From positions 496,001-560,000 of the forward strand of contig CP062007.1 of NCBI GenBank assembly GCA_022749295.1: DNA of 64,000 nucleotides, in the 5' to 3' direction. Source of the stretch: Flavobacteriaceae bacterium GSB9 (GTDB lineage: Bacteria > Bacteroidota > Bacteroidia > Flavobacteriales > Flavobacteriaceae). This document shows, piece after piece, positions 47,756-56,820 of this stretch. The notes beneath the pieces are model-generated. The model saw only the letters and a program-made list of their open reading frames with translations, was not told the DNA's origin and made no database searches. The position numbers were made by a program, and so were the translations under genes. Within the stretch, counting starts at the first letter, position 1; each line of letters begins with the position of its first letter.

Positions 47756-50539
47756 TTAAAGCTTTGGTTTCAAATATTTTCCTATTTCAGAATCTTTTAC
47801 TTTCACTATATCTTCAGGAGTGCCCGAAGCAACGAGGTTGCCACCGTTTTCTCCACCTTCGGGTCCTAAATCGATAATGTAATCAGCGCACTTTATAAGG
47901 TCGATATTATGCTCAACGACAATGATGGAATGGCCTTTTTCAATAAGGGCATCAAAAGATTTCAATAGTTTTTTAATGTCGTGAAAATGAAGGCCGGTAG
48001 TGGGTTCGTCAAAAATAAAAAGTGCTTTTTCTTTATTGTTGCCTTTTCCTAAAAACGAAGCTAGCTTAATGCGCTGAGCTTCTCCACCAGATAGAGTTGA
48101 AGAGCTTTGCCCTAAGGTCACGTAGCCTAAGCCAACGTCCTGTAGTGGTTTGAGTTTGTTTTTTGTTTTAGTTTGTTTGTTGTTTTCAAAAAAAGCTACA
48201 GCATCATCAATGGTCATATTTAAAATATCATCGATGGTTTTATCGGCAAAAGTAACCTCGAGCACTTCTTTTTTAAAGCGTTTCCCTTTGCAGGTTTCAC
48301 ATTCCAAATGCACGTCGGCCATAAATTGCATTTCAATAGTTACTTCACCTTCGCCTTTGCAAGTTTCACAGCGTCCGCCATCTACGTTAAAAGAAAAATG
48401 TTTGGGTTGGTAGTTTCTTATTTTGCTTAATTTTTGTTTTGAATATAAAGCTCTTATGTCGTCATAGGCCTTTATATAGGTTACGGGATTAGATCGAGAA
48501 GACCGTCCAATTGGATTTTGGTCTACAAACTCTATGTGCTGTGTGTTTTTAAAGTTGCCTTCAATTTTTGAAAATTGCCCTGGTTTGTCACTAAAATCTG
48601 TTAGCTGTTTTTGTAGTGCAGGGAATAAAATTTTCTTTACCAATGTACTTTTTCCGCTGCCGGACACACCTGTTACTACCGATAGCACACCTAACGGAAA
48701 ACGAACATCAATATTCTTTAGGTTATTTTCGCGAGCGCCTATAATATCAACGTGGTATTTTGAGCTTCTACGTTTTTTAGGGACTTCAATATTTAATTCT
48801 TCATTAAGGTATTTTGCAGTAAGGGATTGTGCTGCTAAAATATCAGCGTAACTGCCTTCGGCCACAATGTTTCCGCCAAGTGTACCAGCTTCGGGACCGA
48901 TATCAATTATTGTATCGGCGGCTTTCATGATGTCTTCATCGTGCTCAACAACAATCACGGTGTTGCCTAAGTCCCGTAACGATTTTAACACTGAAATTAA
49001 CCGTTCTGTATCTTTTGGATGCAAACCAATACTGGGTTCGTCCAAAATATACATGGAGCCTACCAAGCTGCTCCCTAACGATGTTGCTAAGTTAATACGC
49101 TGGCTTTCGCCCCCAGATAAAGTGTTCGATTTTCGGTTTAAGGTCAAGTAATTTAAACCTACATTCGCCAAAAAGGACAAGCGGTTGTTGATTTCTTTCA
49201 ATAGGCGGTTTGCTATTTTTAAATCGTAATCGTTCAGTTCCAATTGATTGAAAAATTTAGTTAGTTTGTTAAGCGGCATTTCAACCAAATCGGTAATTGT
49301 GGCACCTGCAACCTTTACGTAGTTGGCTTCGGGGCGTAAGCGCTTGCCGTTGCAGGTTTTACATTTTGTTTTTCCACGATAACGCGAAAGCATTACCCTG
49401 TTTTGTATTTTATAAGCTTTAGATTCTAACTCTGCAAAAAAAGCGTTTAAGCCCTCGAAATACTTGTTGCCATCCCAGATAAGTTGTTTTTGTTTATCGG
49501 ATAGCTCGAAGTAAGGTTTATGGATAGGGAAATCAAATTTGTGGGAATTGTTCACCAATTGGTCCTTGTACCAACTCATGCTATCGCCGCGCCATGGAAA
49601 AATGGCATTTTCATATACCGAAAGCCCGGTGTTTGGAATCACTAAGTCTTCATCGATACCAATAATATCGCCATAGCCTTCGCATTTAGGGCAAGCTCCA
49701 TAAGGATTATTAAAGCTAAATAAATGGATGTTAGGCTCGAGAAAGTTAATGCCATCCAATTCAAATTTATTGCTGAAATGACGCTGTTTGCCGTCAGACA
49801 GGGTTTCAATAATGCATTCGCCTTTTCCTTCAAAAAAAGCTGTTTGGGTGGCATCGGCCAAACGATTGTAAAAGTCTTCGTCGTCTTTAGTTATAATTCT
49901 ATCAACGACCAAAAGAATATCATCTTTCTTTGACACCGACTCAATTTCATCAATTCGTACTACCGAACCGTTTACTTTTAACCTAGCATAGCCCTGTTGT
50001 GAAAGTGTTTTTACTTTATTTTCCATAGAACGCCCTTCTTCTAAATGGATAGGGGCGAGAAGCAGGAGTTTTTCCCGTTCGGGGAAGGTTTTTAAGTAGT
50101 TTAAAACATCTGTAACCGTATCTTTTTTAACTTCATCACCAGAAATAGGCGAATATGTTTTTCCAATCCTGGCGAACAATAATTTTAAATAATCATAAAT
50201 TTCGGTGGTTGTGCCAACTGTAGAGCGTGGATTAGTAGAATTCACCTTTTGCTCGATAGCAATAGCTGGAGCAATACCTTTTATATAGTCAACTTTTGGT
50301 TTATTCAATCTTCCAAGAAACTGCCTGGCATAACTTGACAAACTTTCAACGTATCGTCGTTGCCCCTCTGCGTAAAGGGTATCGAAGGCCAAACTGGATT
50401 TTCCCGAGCCCGATAGTCCCGTTATAACCACGAGTTTATTGCGTGGTATCACAACGTCAATATTTTTTAAGTTGTGCAGTTTTGCACCTTTTATAATAAT
50501 GCTATCTTTCGGGTTTGCTTCGTTAATGCTAGTGTTCAT
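47756..50539 (-). CDS. uvrA: Excinuclease ABC subunit A
   Basis: The 927-residue UvrA has two ABC ATPase halves. Walker A motifs are GLSGSGKSS (about 41-49) and GVSGSGKST (about 625-633); the ABC signatures LSGGESQRI and LSGGEAQRI follow. Zinc-binding CPKC/CKTC and CETC/CETC pairs are present. It finds damaged DNA and loads UvrB in nucleotide excision repair. Length is close to the usual 940. Many Bacteroidota carry two uvrA genes; this could be either. It is monocistronic and divergent from the sigma factor gene. Confidence 0.96.
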   Translation of the reverse strand: MNTSINEANPKDSIIIKGAKLHNLKNIDVVIPRNKLVVITGLSGSGKSSLAFDTLYAEGQRRYVESLSSYARQFLGRLNKPKVDYIKGIAPAIAIEQKVNSTNPRSTVGTTTEIYDYLKLLFARIGKTYSPISGDEVKKDTVTDVLNYLKTFPEREKLLLLAPIHLEEGRSMENKVKTLSQQGYARLKVNGSVVRIDEIESVSKKDDILLVVDRIITKDDEDFYNRLADATQTAFFEGKGECIIETLSDGKQRHFSNKFELDGINFLEPNIHLFSFNNPYGACPKCEGYGDIIGIDEDLVIPNTGLSVYENAIFPWRGDSMSWYKDQLVNNSHKFDFPIHKPYFELSDKQKQLIWDGNKYFEGLNAFFAELESKAYKIQNRVMLSRYRGKTKCKTCNGKRLRPEANYVKVAGATITDLVEMPLNKLTKFFNQLELNDYDLKIANRLLKEINNRLSFLANVGLNYLTLNRKSNTLSGGESQRINLATSLGSSLVGSMYILDEPSIGLHPKDTERLISVLKSLRDLGNTVIVVEHDEDIMKAADTIIDIGPEAGTLGGNIVAEGSYADILAAQSLTAKYLNEELNIEVPKKRRSSKYHVDIIGARENNLKNIDVRFPLGVLSVVTGVSGSGKSTLVKKILFPALQKQLTDFSDKPGQFSKIEGNFKNTQHIEFVDQNPIGRSSRSNPVTYIKAYDDIRALYSKQKLSKIRNYQPKHFSFNVDGGRCETCKGEGEVTIEMQFMADVHLECETCKGKRFKKEVLEVTFADKTIDDILNMTIDDAVAFFENNKQTKTKNKLKPLQDVGLGYVTLGQSSSTLSGGEAQRIKLASFLGKGNNKEKALFIFDEPTTGLHFHDIKKLLKSFDALIEKGHSIIVVEHNIDLIKCADYIIDLGPEGGENGGNLVASGTPEDIVKVKDSEIGKYLKPKL

Positions 50540-50635
50540 AGGCTTTTAAGGCAATAATTGCGCAAAGATACTACAACAAATCGAGCCTAAAAAATGCATT
50601 ATTGCCTTATGAAACGTTAAAAAAAGCTGTTAATT

Positions 50636-50668
50636 TTTGTATTTTGGGAACGATTGTTGTTATCTTTG
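50636..50668 (+). promoter_or_regulatory. Candidate promoter for the ECF sigma factor gene
   Basis: TTTG at 50636-50639 and TATCTTTG at 50661-50668 are separated by 21 bp, near the Bacteroidota -33/-7 consensus. The start codon is 100 bp downstream. Confidence 0.5.
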
Positions 50669-50767
50669 GAGTATTAACAGCAATTAAATCAACTTACGCC
50701 TATAGCATAATTTTACTTTTAACATGTAACCCCAAGCAAAGAAGCCTAGGCTATCTATGCGCTAAAA

Positions 50768-51361
50768 GTGAATATTATGCAACACGAACTTATTACCGAT
50801 GCTACCTTGGTTAGCAACTACATAAAAGGCAATGAGGCTGCTCTAGAAATCTTAATAGGAAGGCACAAGCAAAAAGTTTATAGCTTCATTTATTCAAAAG
50901 TTTATGATAAAGATGTCGCTGAAGATATTTTTCAGGATACCTTTATTAAAGTAATCCGTACGTTAAAACGCGGCGCTTATAATGAAGAAGGTAAGTTTTT
51001 ACCTTGGGTAATGCGCATATCGCATAATTTGGTTATCGATTATTTTAGAAAAAATAATAGGATGCCAAAATTTGACAATACGGGTGAGTTCAGTATCTTT
51101 TCCGTTTTGAGTGATTCGAGTTTGAATGCCGAAAAAACGATAATTAAAGAGCAAGTAGAAAATGATGTAAGACGATTGGTTGACGAACTTCCTGAAGACC
51201 AAAAAGAAGTGTTGTTGATGCGTATCTACAAAGACATGAGTTTTAAGGAAATTTCAGAAAGAACAGGGGTAAGTATTAATACAGCACTTGGCCGAATGCG
51301 CTATGCCCTTATTAATCTGCGTAAGATTATTGATAAGCACAATATCGTTTTGACTAATTGA
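50768..51361 (+). CDS. RNA polymerase ECF-type sigma factor
   Basis: The 197-residue protein has a sigma region 2 (DVAEDIFQDTFIKVIRTL, LPWVMRISHNLVIDYFRKNNR) and a region 4 HTH (LPEDQKEVLLMRIYKDMSFKEISERTGVSINTALGRM). It should direct a subset of promoters. No classical anti-sigma gene is adjacent; a 48-residue ORF follows 59 bp downstream and may be its partner. The start MQHELITDATL is preferred over a frame beginning at 50602, which is unrelated. Confidence 0.93.
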   Translation: MNIMQHELITDATLVSNYIKGNEAALEILIGRHKQKVYSFIYSKVYDKDVAEDIFQDTFIKVIRTLKRGAYNEEGKFLPWVMRISHNLVIDYFRKNNRMPKFDNTGEFSIFSVLSDSSLNAEKTIIKEQVENDVRRLVDELPEDQKEVLLMRIYKDMSFKEISERTGVSINTALGRMRYALINLRKIIDKHNIVLTN

Positions 51362-51420
51362 CATACAATAAAGTAAAATTTGCTGCGTTATTGATTTGTA
51401 ATAATCCTTAAATTGATAAA

Positions 51421-51567
51421 ATGGCAAAAATTTACTCTGAGAATTCTATTGATAAAATAGAAAAACTACAACCGAGGGAAGAAACGGTTAATTTTCTTCT
51501 AAACTATTCTAAAGCTTTAAGTGTTATAAGTTGTAATGATTTGAAGTTTGAAGCACTTCAAAATTGA
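51421..51567 (+). CDS. Small protein downstream of the ECF sigma factor (48 aa)
   Basis: It begins MAKIYSENSIDKIEKLQPRE and continues ETVNFLLNYSKALSVI, with a predicted helical, acidic/basic pattern and one cysteine. I recall similar short proteins after sigma factor genes in other flavobacteria. A terminator follows right after its stop, which supports transcription with the sigma factor. It may be a regulator, but nothing in the sequence shows this. Confidence 0.7.
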   Translation: MAKIYSENSIDKIEKLQPREETVNFLLNYSKALSVISCNDLKFEALQN

Positions 51568-51575
51568 GTTTGAGG

Positions 51576-51601
51576 AAGTCCTGATTTAATCAGGACTTTT
51601 T
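51576..51601. terminator. Bidirectional terminator overlapping the nth stop
   Basis: AAGTCCTGA and TCAGGACTT form a 9-bp stem with a 5-nt loop and a T-run. The nth stop codon (51590-51592) lies inside its right arm. Confidence 0.8.
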
Positions 51602-52249
51602 TCTTTTGTAGTATTCGTTTATTACTGATTTTCTGCCGATTTTTTTCGTAATAACATCTTTTTCTAAATCCCAACCTCTTGCTGGCGAATACTCTCTGCC
51701 GTACCATATAATCTGAAGGTGCAAATCGTTCCATAACGCCTTTGGAAACAGTCGCTTTGCGTCTTTTTCGGTTTGGGTTACATTTTTTCCGCTGCTTAAA
51801 TTCCAACGAAACATTAACCTATGTATGTGGGTGTCCACAGGAAAAGCAGGCACGCCAAAAGCTTGTGACATCACTACACTTGCTGTTTTATGCCCAACAG
51901 CAGGAAGGGCCTCTAAACCTTCAAAGTTTTGTGGAACTTTTCCGTTGTGTTTTTCAATAAGTATCTTCGATAAACCATGAATACCCTTGCTTTTCATGGG
52001 CGATAGGCCTACAGGCTTTATAATCTCCCTAATTTCTTCAACCGTAAGATCTACCATATCGTATGGGTTGTCGGCTTTTTCAAAAAGAAGTGGCGTAATT
52101 TGGTTGACCCTAACGTCGGTACTCTGTGCCGACATGAGTACGGCAATTAATAACGTATATGGGTCTTTGTGATCTAATGGTATGGGGATGTCTGGGTAAA
52201 GTTTATTTAAGGTATTTATAACAAATTCAACCCGCTCTGTTTTGGTCAT
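51590..52249 (-). CDS. nth: Endonuclease III, iron-sulfur cluster lost
   Basis: This 219-residue DNA glycosylase/AP lyase removes oxidised pyrimidines. The HhH motif LPAVGHKTA holds the catalytic Lys121, and Asp139 lies in PVDTHIHR. The usual C-terminal four-cysteine [4Fe-4S] loop is replaced by IIWYGREYSPARGWDLEKDV, and the whole protein has no cysteine. Substrate-binding and catalytic parts look intact, so activity is expected without the cluster. It is divergent from bcp. Confidence 0.93.
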   Translation of the reverse strand: MTKTERVEFVINTLNKLYPDIPIPLDHKDPYTLLIAVLMSAQSTDVRVNQITPLLFEKADNPYDMVDLTVEEIREIIKPVGLSPMKSKGIHGLSKILIEKHNGKVPQNFEGLEALPAVGHKTASVVMSQAFGVPAFPVDTHIHRLMFRWNLSSGKNVTQTEKDAKRLFPKALWNDLHLQIIWYGREYSPARGWDLEKDVITKKIGRKSVINEYYKRKKS

Positions 52250-52375
52250 AAGTTGTATTTTTGATAAAAATCAAAGTTAAGACTATGAAATGAGCATAAC
52301 TAATAATTTTTAATCGTAATAAAAATTATTGTTAAGTGAATTGCATTTGACCAACTTATCAAATTAAAATTCCAA

Positions 52376-52831
52376 ATGAAAACATTAAAACAAGGTGATG
52401 CCGTGCCAAATTTTTCGGTAAAAGACGAACAAGGAAATACGGTAACGTTAAATGATTACAAAGGAAAAAAACTGGTAGTGTTTTTTTACCCGAAAGCCAG
52501 TACGCCAGGCTGTACTGCCGAAGCTTGCAATTTAAGAGATAATTACAAAGTTCTTCAGGAACAGGGTTACGAGCTTTTGGGTGTGAGTGCAGACAGTCAG
52601 AAAAGACAGTCGAATTTTAAAAATAAATATGAATTCCCCTTTCCGCTATTGGCCGATGAGGACAAAATCGTAATTAATGCTTTTGGTGTTTGGGGGCCTA
52701 AAAAATTTATGGGCCGTGAATACGACGGCATACACCGAAAAACGTTTATTGTTGATGAAAATGGCATTGTAGAAGGCGTTATTGATAAAGTGAAAACTAA
52801 AGACCACGCGGCTCAAATATTAGAAGATTGA
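52376..52831 (+). CDS. bcp: Thioredoxin-dependent thiol peroxidase (BCP type)
   Basis: This 151-residue peroxiredoxin of the BCP subgroup has the motif YPKASTPGCTAEACNLRD. Cys46 is peroxidatic and Cys51 is the resolving cysteine of the atypical 2-Cys type. It reduces organic hydroperoxides with thioredoxin. A terminator follows 22 bp after the stop. It is monocistronic. Confidence 0.96.
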   Translation: MKTLKQGDAVPNFSVKDEQGNTVTLNDYKGKKLVVFFYPKASTPGCTAEACNLRDNYKVLQEQGYELLGVSADSQKRQSNFKNKYEFPFPLLADEDKIVINAFGVWGPKKFMGREYDGIHRKTFIVDENGIVEGVIDKVKTKDHAAQILED

Positions 52832-52852
52832 GCTAATAAATAATTATGTAAA

Positions 52853-52883
52853 AAAATCCAGTTTGATTTCAAACTGGATTTTT
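52853..52883. terminator. Bidirectional terminator between bcp and a minus-strand gene
   Basis: AAAATCCAGTTTGA (52853-52866) and TCAAACTGGATTTT (52869-52882) form a long stem with a TT loop and a T-run. It ends bcp (plus) and the gene ending at 52891 (minus). Confidence 0.85.
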
Positions 52884-52890
52884 GTGTTGT

Positions 52891-54363
52891 TTATTTTCTT
52901 CTTCGATTTAAGGTTAAAGGTTTTCGGGTGTAACCAAAAAGGCGGTAGTCTTTTATCAACTCAGCAGTGCCCTCTGGAACCATATCTTCCCAACCGGGCT
53001 CACCTTCGGTTATCATACGCAATATTTCGCGCGAAAAAATATTCATAATATCGGGGTCGTAATCCTTAATGTCTATAACCTTTCCGTTATACTTAAAGAA
53101 CTTGTAAAGTTCCTTCATTCTCGGATACACTTTTAAGTTTTCGCTGTTAACAAGTTCGCCAGTTTTAGGGTCGAGCATTGGATAAAGGTAAACTTTTAAA
53201 TCTTTAAAAAACAGTTTTCCAAATGCCTCTAAAATACCTCCACTAATATGTCGATAGTATTTTTCGTCGAAAATCTCAATTAAATTACTTACTCCCATGG
53301 CCAATCCCATTCTGGCTTTGGTGTATTTCGAGAAGTACTCAACTACTTTAAAGTACTCTTGGAAGTTAGAAATCATAACCGAGTGTCCTAGAGAACATAA
53401 CAAATCAGCTCTGTCTATAAAATCCTGTTCGTCAATTTCGCCTTCGGCTCTTAAATTTGACAGTGTGATTTCAAATACTGTAACAGTTTTATCTTTATCT
53501 ACTTTGTTTTCGTTTATGAACATCTCATACGATTTCTCATACATTTCCATGTTCACCCTCGTTACAGGCCTAAAGCTTCCGCGAAGCGCTAAAATATTCT
53601 TTTTATAAAACACTTTAGCTGGCAAAACATTGGTTCCATCGGGTCCAAACATTACGGCATCTGTCATGCCGTTTTTAACCAGCTGCAAACTCATTAGTCG
53701 GTTGTCCACATTTTTGAACACTGGCCCTGCAAAGTTTATAGTGTCAATTTCTAATTGGTCTTTGTCTAAGTGATCGTATAAATAGCGGAGCAATTTTTTA
53801 GGCTGATTGTATTTATAAAAAGCTCCGTAAATTAGGTTTGTTCCCAGAATACCCAAAGTTTCCTGTTGTAGTCTGGCATCGGTTTCCTTAAATCGTAGGT
53901 GCAAAATAATTTCGTTGTAATCGCCACCTGCTTCGACCTGATATCTTATGCCAACCCAACCATGACCTTTAAATTGTTTTGCAAAATCTATAGTCGCTAC
54001 CGTATTGGCATAGGTAAAGAATATTTTATTCGGGTTTTTTTCGCGTGTTAGCCTATTTTCTATCAGGTTCATTTCGTGTGCCAACATTTTGCGTAAACGC
54101 GGCTGTGTTACGTAGCGTCCGTCATCTTCAGCGCCATAAATGGCGTCACTAAAATCTTTGTCGTAGGCCGACATGGCTTTGGCAATGGTTCCTGATGCGC
54201 CGCCAGCTCTAAAAAAATGCCTGCATGTTTCTTGGCCGGCTCCAATTTCGGCAAAAGTACCGTAAATATTTTCGTTTAAGTTGATTCGCAATGCTTTAGA
54301 TTTTAACGATGGGATGTCGTCAAACTCTTTATCTCCTTTTATAGTAATTTCCATGCTTTTCAC
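52891..54363 (-). CDS. Conserved 490-residue protein of unknown function
   Basis: The protein has no signal peptide or membrane segment. It begins MKSMEITIKGDKEFDDIPSL and contains GAGQETCRHFFRAGGASGTIAK, FTYANTVATIDF, GWVGIRYQVEAGG, VDNRLMSLQLVKNGMTDAVMFGPDG and TLSNLRAEGEIDE. This combination is strongly conserved in many Bacteroidota and other phyla. From memory, databases often call it a TonB-dependent receptor or a nicotinate mononucleotide adenylyltransferase; nothing in the sequence supports either. It looks like a soluble cytoplasmic protein. It is divergent from the metallo-hydrolase gene. Confidence 0.85.
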   Translation of the reverse strand: MKSMEITIKGDKEFDDIPSLKSKALRINLNENIYGTFAEIGAGQETCRHFFRAGGASGTIAKAMSAYDKDFSDAIYGAEDDGRYVTQPRLRKMLAHEMNLIENRLTREKNPNKIFFTYANTVATIDFAKQFKGHGWVGIRYQVEAGGDYNEIILHLRFKETDARLQQETLGILGTNLIYGAFYKYNQPKKLLRYLYDHLDKDQLEIDTINFAGPVFKNVDNRLMSLQLVKNGMTDAVMFGPDGTNVLPAKVFYKKNILALRGSFRPVTRVNMEMYEKSYEMFINENKVDKDKTVTVFEITLSNLRAEGEIDEQDFIDRADLLCSLGHSVMISNFQEYFKVVEYFSKYTKARMGLAMGVSNLIEIFDEKYYRHISGGILEAFGKLFFKDLKVYLYPMLDPKTGELVNSENLKVYPRMKELYKFFKYNGKVIDIKDYDPDIMNIFSREILRMITEGEPGWEDMVPEGTAELIKDYRLFGYTRKPLTLNRRRK

Positions 54364-54421
54364 GTTGAATTCAATAAAGAGTAAAGATATTAAATTACTA
54401 TATGAAACGAAAAAATAACCT

Positions 54422-54429
54422 TATTTTTG
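54422..54429 (+). promoter_or_regulatory. Candidate -7 box for the MBL-fold gene
   Basis: TATTTTTG fits TAnnTTTG and lies 18 bp before the TTG start codon. Confidence 0.35.
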
Positions 54430-54447
54430 GCTTAAAATTACGATATT

Positions 54448-55209
54448 TTGAAAATAACCTTTCTCGGTACTGGTACTTCGCAAGGAATCCCTATTATTGG
54501 GAGCAATCATCCAGTTTGTTTAAGCAAAAATCCAAAAGACAAGCGGTTGAGGGTTTCGGTTTTAGTAGAGTGGGGTGACCATGCTTATGTTGTAGATTGT
54601 GGGCCGGATTTTAGATGTCAAATGCTAAGGGCTAACGTAAGCAAGATTGATGGGATATTGTTCACTCACGAGCATTCCGACCATGTTTTGGGCTTGGATG
54701 ATATTCGTCCGTTTTATTTTAGGCAGGGAGATATTCCTATTTATGCCCACAAACGCGTCTTGAAAGAGATAAGAAATAGGTTTCAATATTTTTTTGAAAC
54801 AGAAAATAAGTATCCTGGAGCACCCAGTGTCATTGAAAACCCAATTGAAAACAAGCCTTTTTTACTGAAAGACATGGAGGTCATTCCTGTTGAAGGTAAG
54901 CATGCCGATTTGCAAGTTTTTGGATTTCGATTTAAGGATTTTGCTTATTTAACCGATATGAAAACCGTTTCAGATATTGAGGTTGAAAAGCTAAAAGATG
55001 TAAAGGTTTTGGTGGTTAACGCTTTACGTGTTGAGCCACATCGTTCGCACTTTAATTTAGAGGAAGCTTTACGGTTTATCGAGCGTGTTAATCCTGAAAA
55101 GGCCTACTTAACCCATATTAGCCATTTGTTGGGATTTCACGACGAGGTTGAAAAAAAATTGCCCAAGAATGTTTTTTTGGCTTATGATGAATTGCAAATT
55201 ACCGTTTAA
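54448..55209 (+). CDS. MBL-fold metal-dependent hydrolase
   Basis: The 253-residue protein has the metallo-beta-lactamase metal motif THEHSDHVLGLDD, upstream VVDCGPDFRCQMLR, and late HSHFNLEEAL and THISH. The family includes cyclic-phosphodiesterase and tRNase Z-like enzymes; the MKITFLGTGTSQGIP start resembles the PhnP/ribose cyclic-phosphate type. The start is TTG, which keeps the family's usual N-terminus. It is followed 13 bp later by a small coiled-coil protein gene, a likely two-gene operon. Confidence 0.9.
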   Translation: MKITFLGTGTSQGIPIIGSNHPVCLSKNPKDKRLRVSVLVEWGDHAYVVDCGPDFRCQMLRANVSKIDGILFTHEHSDHVLGLDDIRPFYFRQGDIPIYAHKRVLKEIRNRFQYFFETENKYPGAPSVIENPIENKPFLLKDMEVIPVEGKHADLQVFGFRFKDFAYLTDMKTVSDIEVEKLKDVKVLVVNALRVEPHRSHFNLEEALRFIERVNPEKAYLTHISHLLGFHDEVEKKLPKNVFLAYDELQITV

Positions 55210-55222
55210 AAAGTTATAAAAA

Positions 55223-55723
55223 ATGAAACAGAAAATATTTATGTATTTGTTCGTGTTTTCAATACTGTTGGTGTTATTTCAGTATATGAATTCCAAACAC
55301 ATTTTTGAAGATATGAACAAAAAACTAGAGGCTTACAAAGCAGAAGCCGCTAAGTATAAAGATTCCGTTTCTGTTTTAGAAAACCAAATTGTAGAGCTTT
55401 CGCATTTTAACCTAGTCAGAAACGAGGATGCCATCAGCTATTTTGAAAGCGACGGCCACGATGTAGGTGCCTTAATTCCATATGTGAAAGACAAACTCTA
55501 CGAAACAAATGCGGTAAAAGGGCAGCACCCAATCATTCCTTATTCGTCCAGCGAAGGTAGAAAAATGATGATAAATACCGTAAAAATACTTAATCACAAA
55601 TGGATTATTGCCGATTTTTCAGATGGTGAGTATTGGGGCGAGGTTTTCTTAACTTACCAGGTTTCGCCCGAACGGGATGTGCAATTTAATTTAGTGGAGT
55701 CGTTTCTCTATCCTTTTGATTAA
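55223..55723 (+). CDS. Small membrane-anchored protein with coiled coil, unknown
   Basis: The 166-residue protein has an N-terminal helix (FMYLFVFSILLVLFQYM) and then a short coiled coil (NKKLEAYKAEAAKYKDSVSVLENQ). A C-terminal beta-rich domain contains ISYFESDGHDVGALIPYVKDKLYE and WIIADFSDGEYWGEVFL. A signal-anchor orientation would place the domain in the periplasm. Databases may list it as a hydrolase because of its neighbour; I see no catalytic motif. It is convergent with a small gene 3 bp away. Confidence 0.8.
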   Translation: MKQKIFMYLFVFSILLVLFQYMNSKHIFEDMNKKLEAYKAEAAKYKDSVSVLENQIVELSHFNLVRNEDAISYFESDGHDVGALIPYVKDKLYETNAVKGQHPIIPYSSSEGRKMMINTVKILNHKWIIADFSDGEYWGEVFLTYQVSPERDVQFNLVESFLYPFD

Positions 55724-55726
55724 AGT

Positions 55727-56095
55727 TTAGTCCGTTTTATACGCTACGCCTTTTTGTTTTTTTGTTTCCCCTACATACGAGTATTCGTAAGTGTATGACG
55801 AGTCGGTTGTAGTTAGTATTTTAAGGTGGACGTCTTTTTTTTCAGCCATGGTTTTAGGATTGATGGTTTTAAAAATGACTTCGCAATCGTTAATCCATCT
55901 TAATTTAGCGGAGTCTATCTTGTTGTTGTAGGTTTCAACCTGGAGGCCTTTTGTTCGTTCGAAATGAGATTTATAAACAACGCCGTCAATCTCAACTTCA
56001 CCATAAAATTTACCAGTTTTGAAATCTTTACAATTTCTTTGGGCTTCATAGCAATTAAAAAGAGAAACAAAAGCAAGTAGAATCAAAAAACGCAT
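55727..56095 (-). CDS. Small secreted protein, unknown (122 aa)
   Basis: The protein begins MRFLILLAFVSLFNCYEAQRNC. It is exported by signal peptide; Cys15 follows LFN, a poor lipobox. The rest is a short beta-rich domain (FKTGKFYGEVEIDGVVY, RWINDCEVIFKTINP, SSYTYEYSYVGETKK). I recall that similar proteins are labelled DNA topoisomerase IV in databases, which has no support here. It sits 38 bp downstream of the XRE regulator gene, in the same orientation, so the two may be co-transcribed. Confidence 0.75.
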   Translation of the reverse strand: MRFLILLAFVSLFNCYEAQRNCKDFKTGKFYGEVEIDGVVYKSHFERTKGLQVETYNNKIDSAKLRWINDCEVIFKTINPKTMAEKKDVHLKILTTTDSSYTYEYSYVGETKKQKGVAYKTD

Positions 56096-56133
56096 AAAAC
56101 TATATTTTGGAGCAAATTTAGTAAAGTAAGCGC

Positions 56134-56529
56134 TTAGTTTTGGAAGTTTTTAAAACTTCCGTCCGAATAAAAAATAACAATGCGCTCGATAGTCTTTCCG
56201 TCAGCATTTTCTGTTTTTAAATTTTCAACCAACACATTGTCTTTATTGGTTGCTTTTGTTTCGGTTGTTTTAATTTCAGTTCTAGCGGTTTCGATTTTTT
56301 CTTCAGAAGGAAAATGTCCACGGCCGTTAAAAAGCCAATACAAATCTACCTCGGGGAAGGTGTTAAGAATTTTTAAGATAAAATCTAAACTTGGCTTATT
56401 TCTTCCGGATAAGATATGTGAAATACTGGAGCGCTGCACCCCAATTTTTTCCGCAAAGGAAGAGGCCGATTCTCCGTAGTAATCCATTACTTTTTGTAGT
56501 CTTTCTATAAAATCTTCAGTGTTTATCAT
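56134..56529 (-). CDS. XRE-family transcriptional regulator
   Basis: The 131-residue protein has a helix-turn-helix (SASSFAEKIGVQRSSISHILSGRNKPSLDFILKIL) near residues 18-55, then LYWLFNGRGHFPSE, a Thr/Lys/Glu-rich linker and a C-terminal strand. I chose the ATG at 56529 (MINTEDFIERL) over an upstream one at 56547, as it gives the family's usual start. The gene is divergent from the M14 peptidase gene; a palindrome overlaps its own -7 box, so it probably autoregulates and may control the peptidase. The link is inferred from position. Confidence 0.9.
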   Translation of the reverse strand: MINTEDFIERLQKVMDYYGESASSFAEKIGVQRSSISHILSGRNKPSLDFILKILNTFPEVDLYWLFNGRGHFPSEEKIETARTEIKTTETKATNKDNVLVENLKTENADGKTIERIVIFYSDGSFKNFQN

Positions 56530-56557
56530 TGTAAAGGGGGCGGTCAAAATATGTTTG

Positions 56558-56571
56558 GTTACAAATGTAAC
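56558..56571 (-). promoter_or_regulatory. Palindromic operator over the XRE -7 box (site A)
   Basis: GTTACAAATGTAAC is an inverted repeat (GTTACA-N2-TGTAAC). Read on the minus strand it contains TACATTTG, a TAnnTTTG -7 box, about 33 bp upstream of the XRE start codon. Confidence 0.65.
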
Positions 56572-56736
56572 AATTTAATGTTGATAATACATCTTAAACA
56601 CTTTGTTTTTGCGACATATATTAAAGCCTAACTTAAGGTAGAGGTGTTTAGTTCACTGAATAGCAATTATTTAATCGTATTTGTGACTTGTCAAGTGTTT
56701 TTATTGATTTAATAAGCTATTAGGTACTTTGTTTTG

Positions 56737-56750
56737 GCTACAACTGTAAA
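56737..56750. promoter_or_regulatory. Operator-like palindrome, site B
   Basis: GCTACAACTGTAAA has the TACA-N2-TGTA core with one weak arm base. It lies between the two divergent genes, upstream of site C. Confidence 0.5.
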
Positions 56751-56770
56751 CATTTTACTTTAATTTGTTG

Positions 56771-56784
56771 TTTACAATTGTAAA
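56771..56784. promoter_or_regulatory. Operator-like palindrome, site C
   Basis: TTTACAATTGTAAA is a perfect 14-bp palindrome with the same TTTACA-N2-TGTAAA core, 11 bp before site D. Confidence 0.6.
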
Positions 56785-56794
56785 ATTGTAAATG

Positions 56795-56808
56795 TTTACA
56801 TTTGTCAC
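56795..56808 (+). promoter_or_regulatory. Operator over the M14 peptidase -7 box (site D)
   Basis: TTTACATTTGTCAC carries TACATTTG (56797-56804), a TAnnTTTG -7 box, in the same arrangement as site A. The ATG is 12 nt downstream. An overlapping inverted repeat TGTAAATGTTTACA (56787-56800) adds a further arm. Confidence 0.6.
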
Positions 56809-56820
56809 AAACAAAAGCAC

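Noticed and set aside
50602-50814. Open frame before the sigma factor gene
   Set aside because: Overlaps the start of the sigma factor in another frame, contains the candidate promoter and has no recognisable protein pattern.
56530-56547. Upstream ATG for the XRE regulator
   Set aside because: Adds six residues absent from the family's usual start MINxEDF and lies too close to the proposed -7 box.
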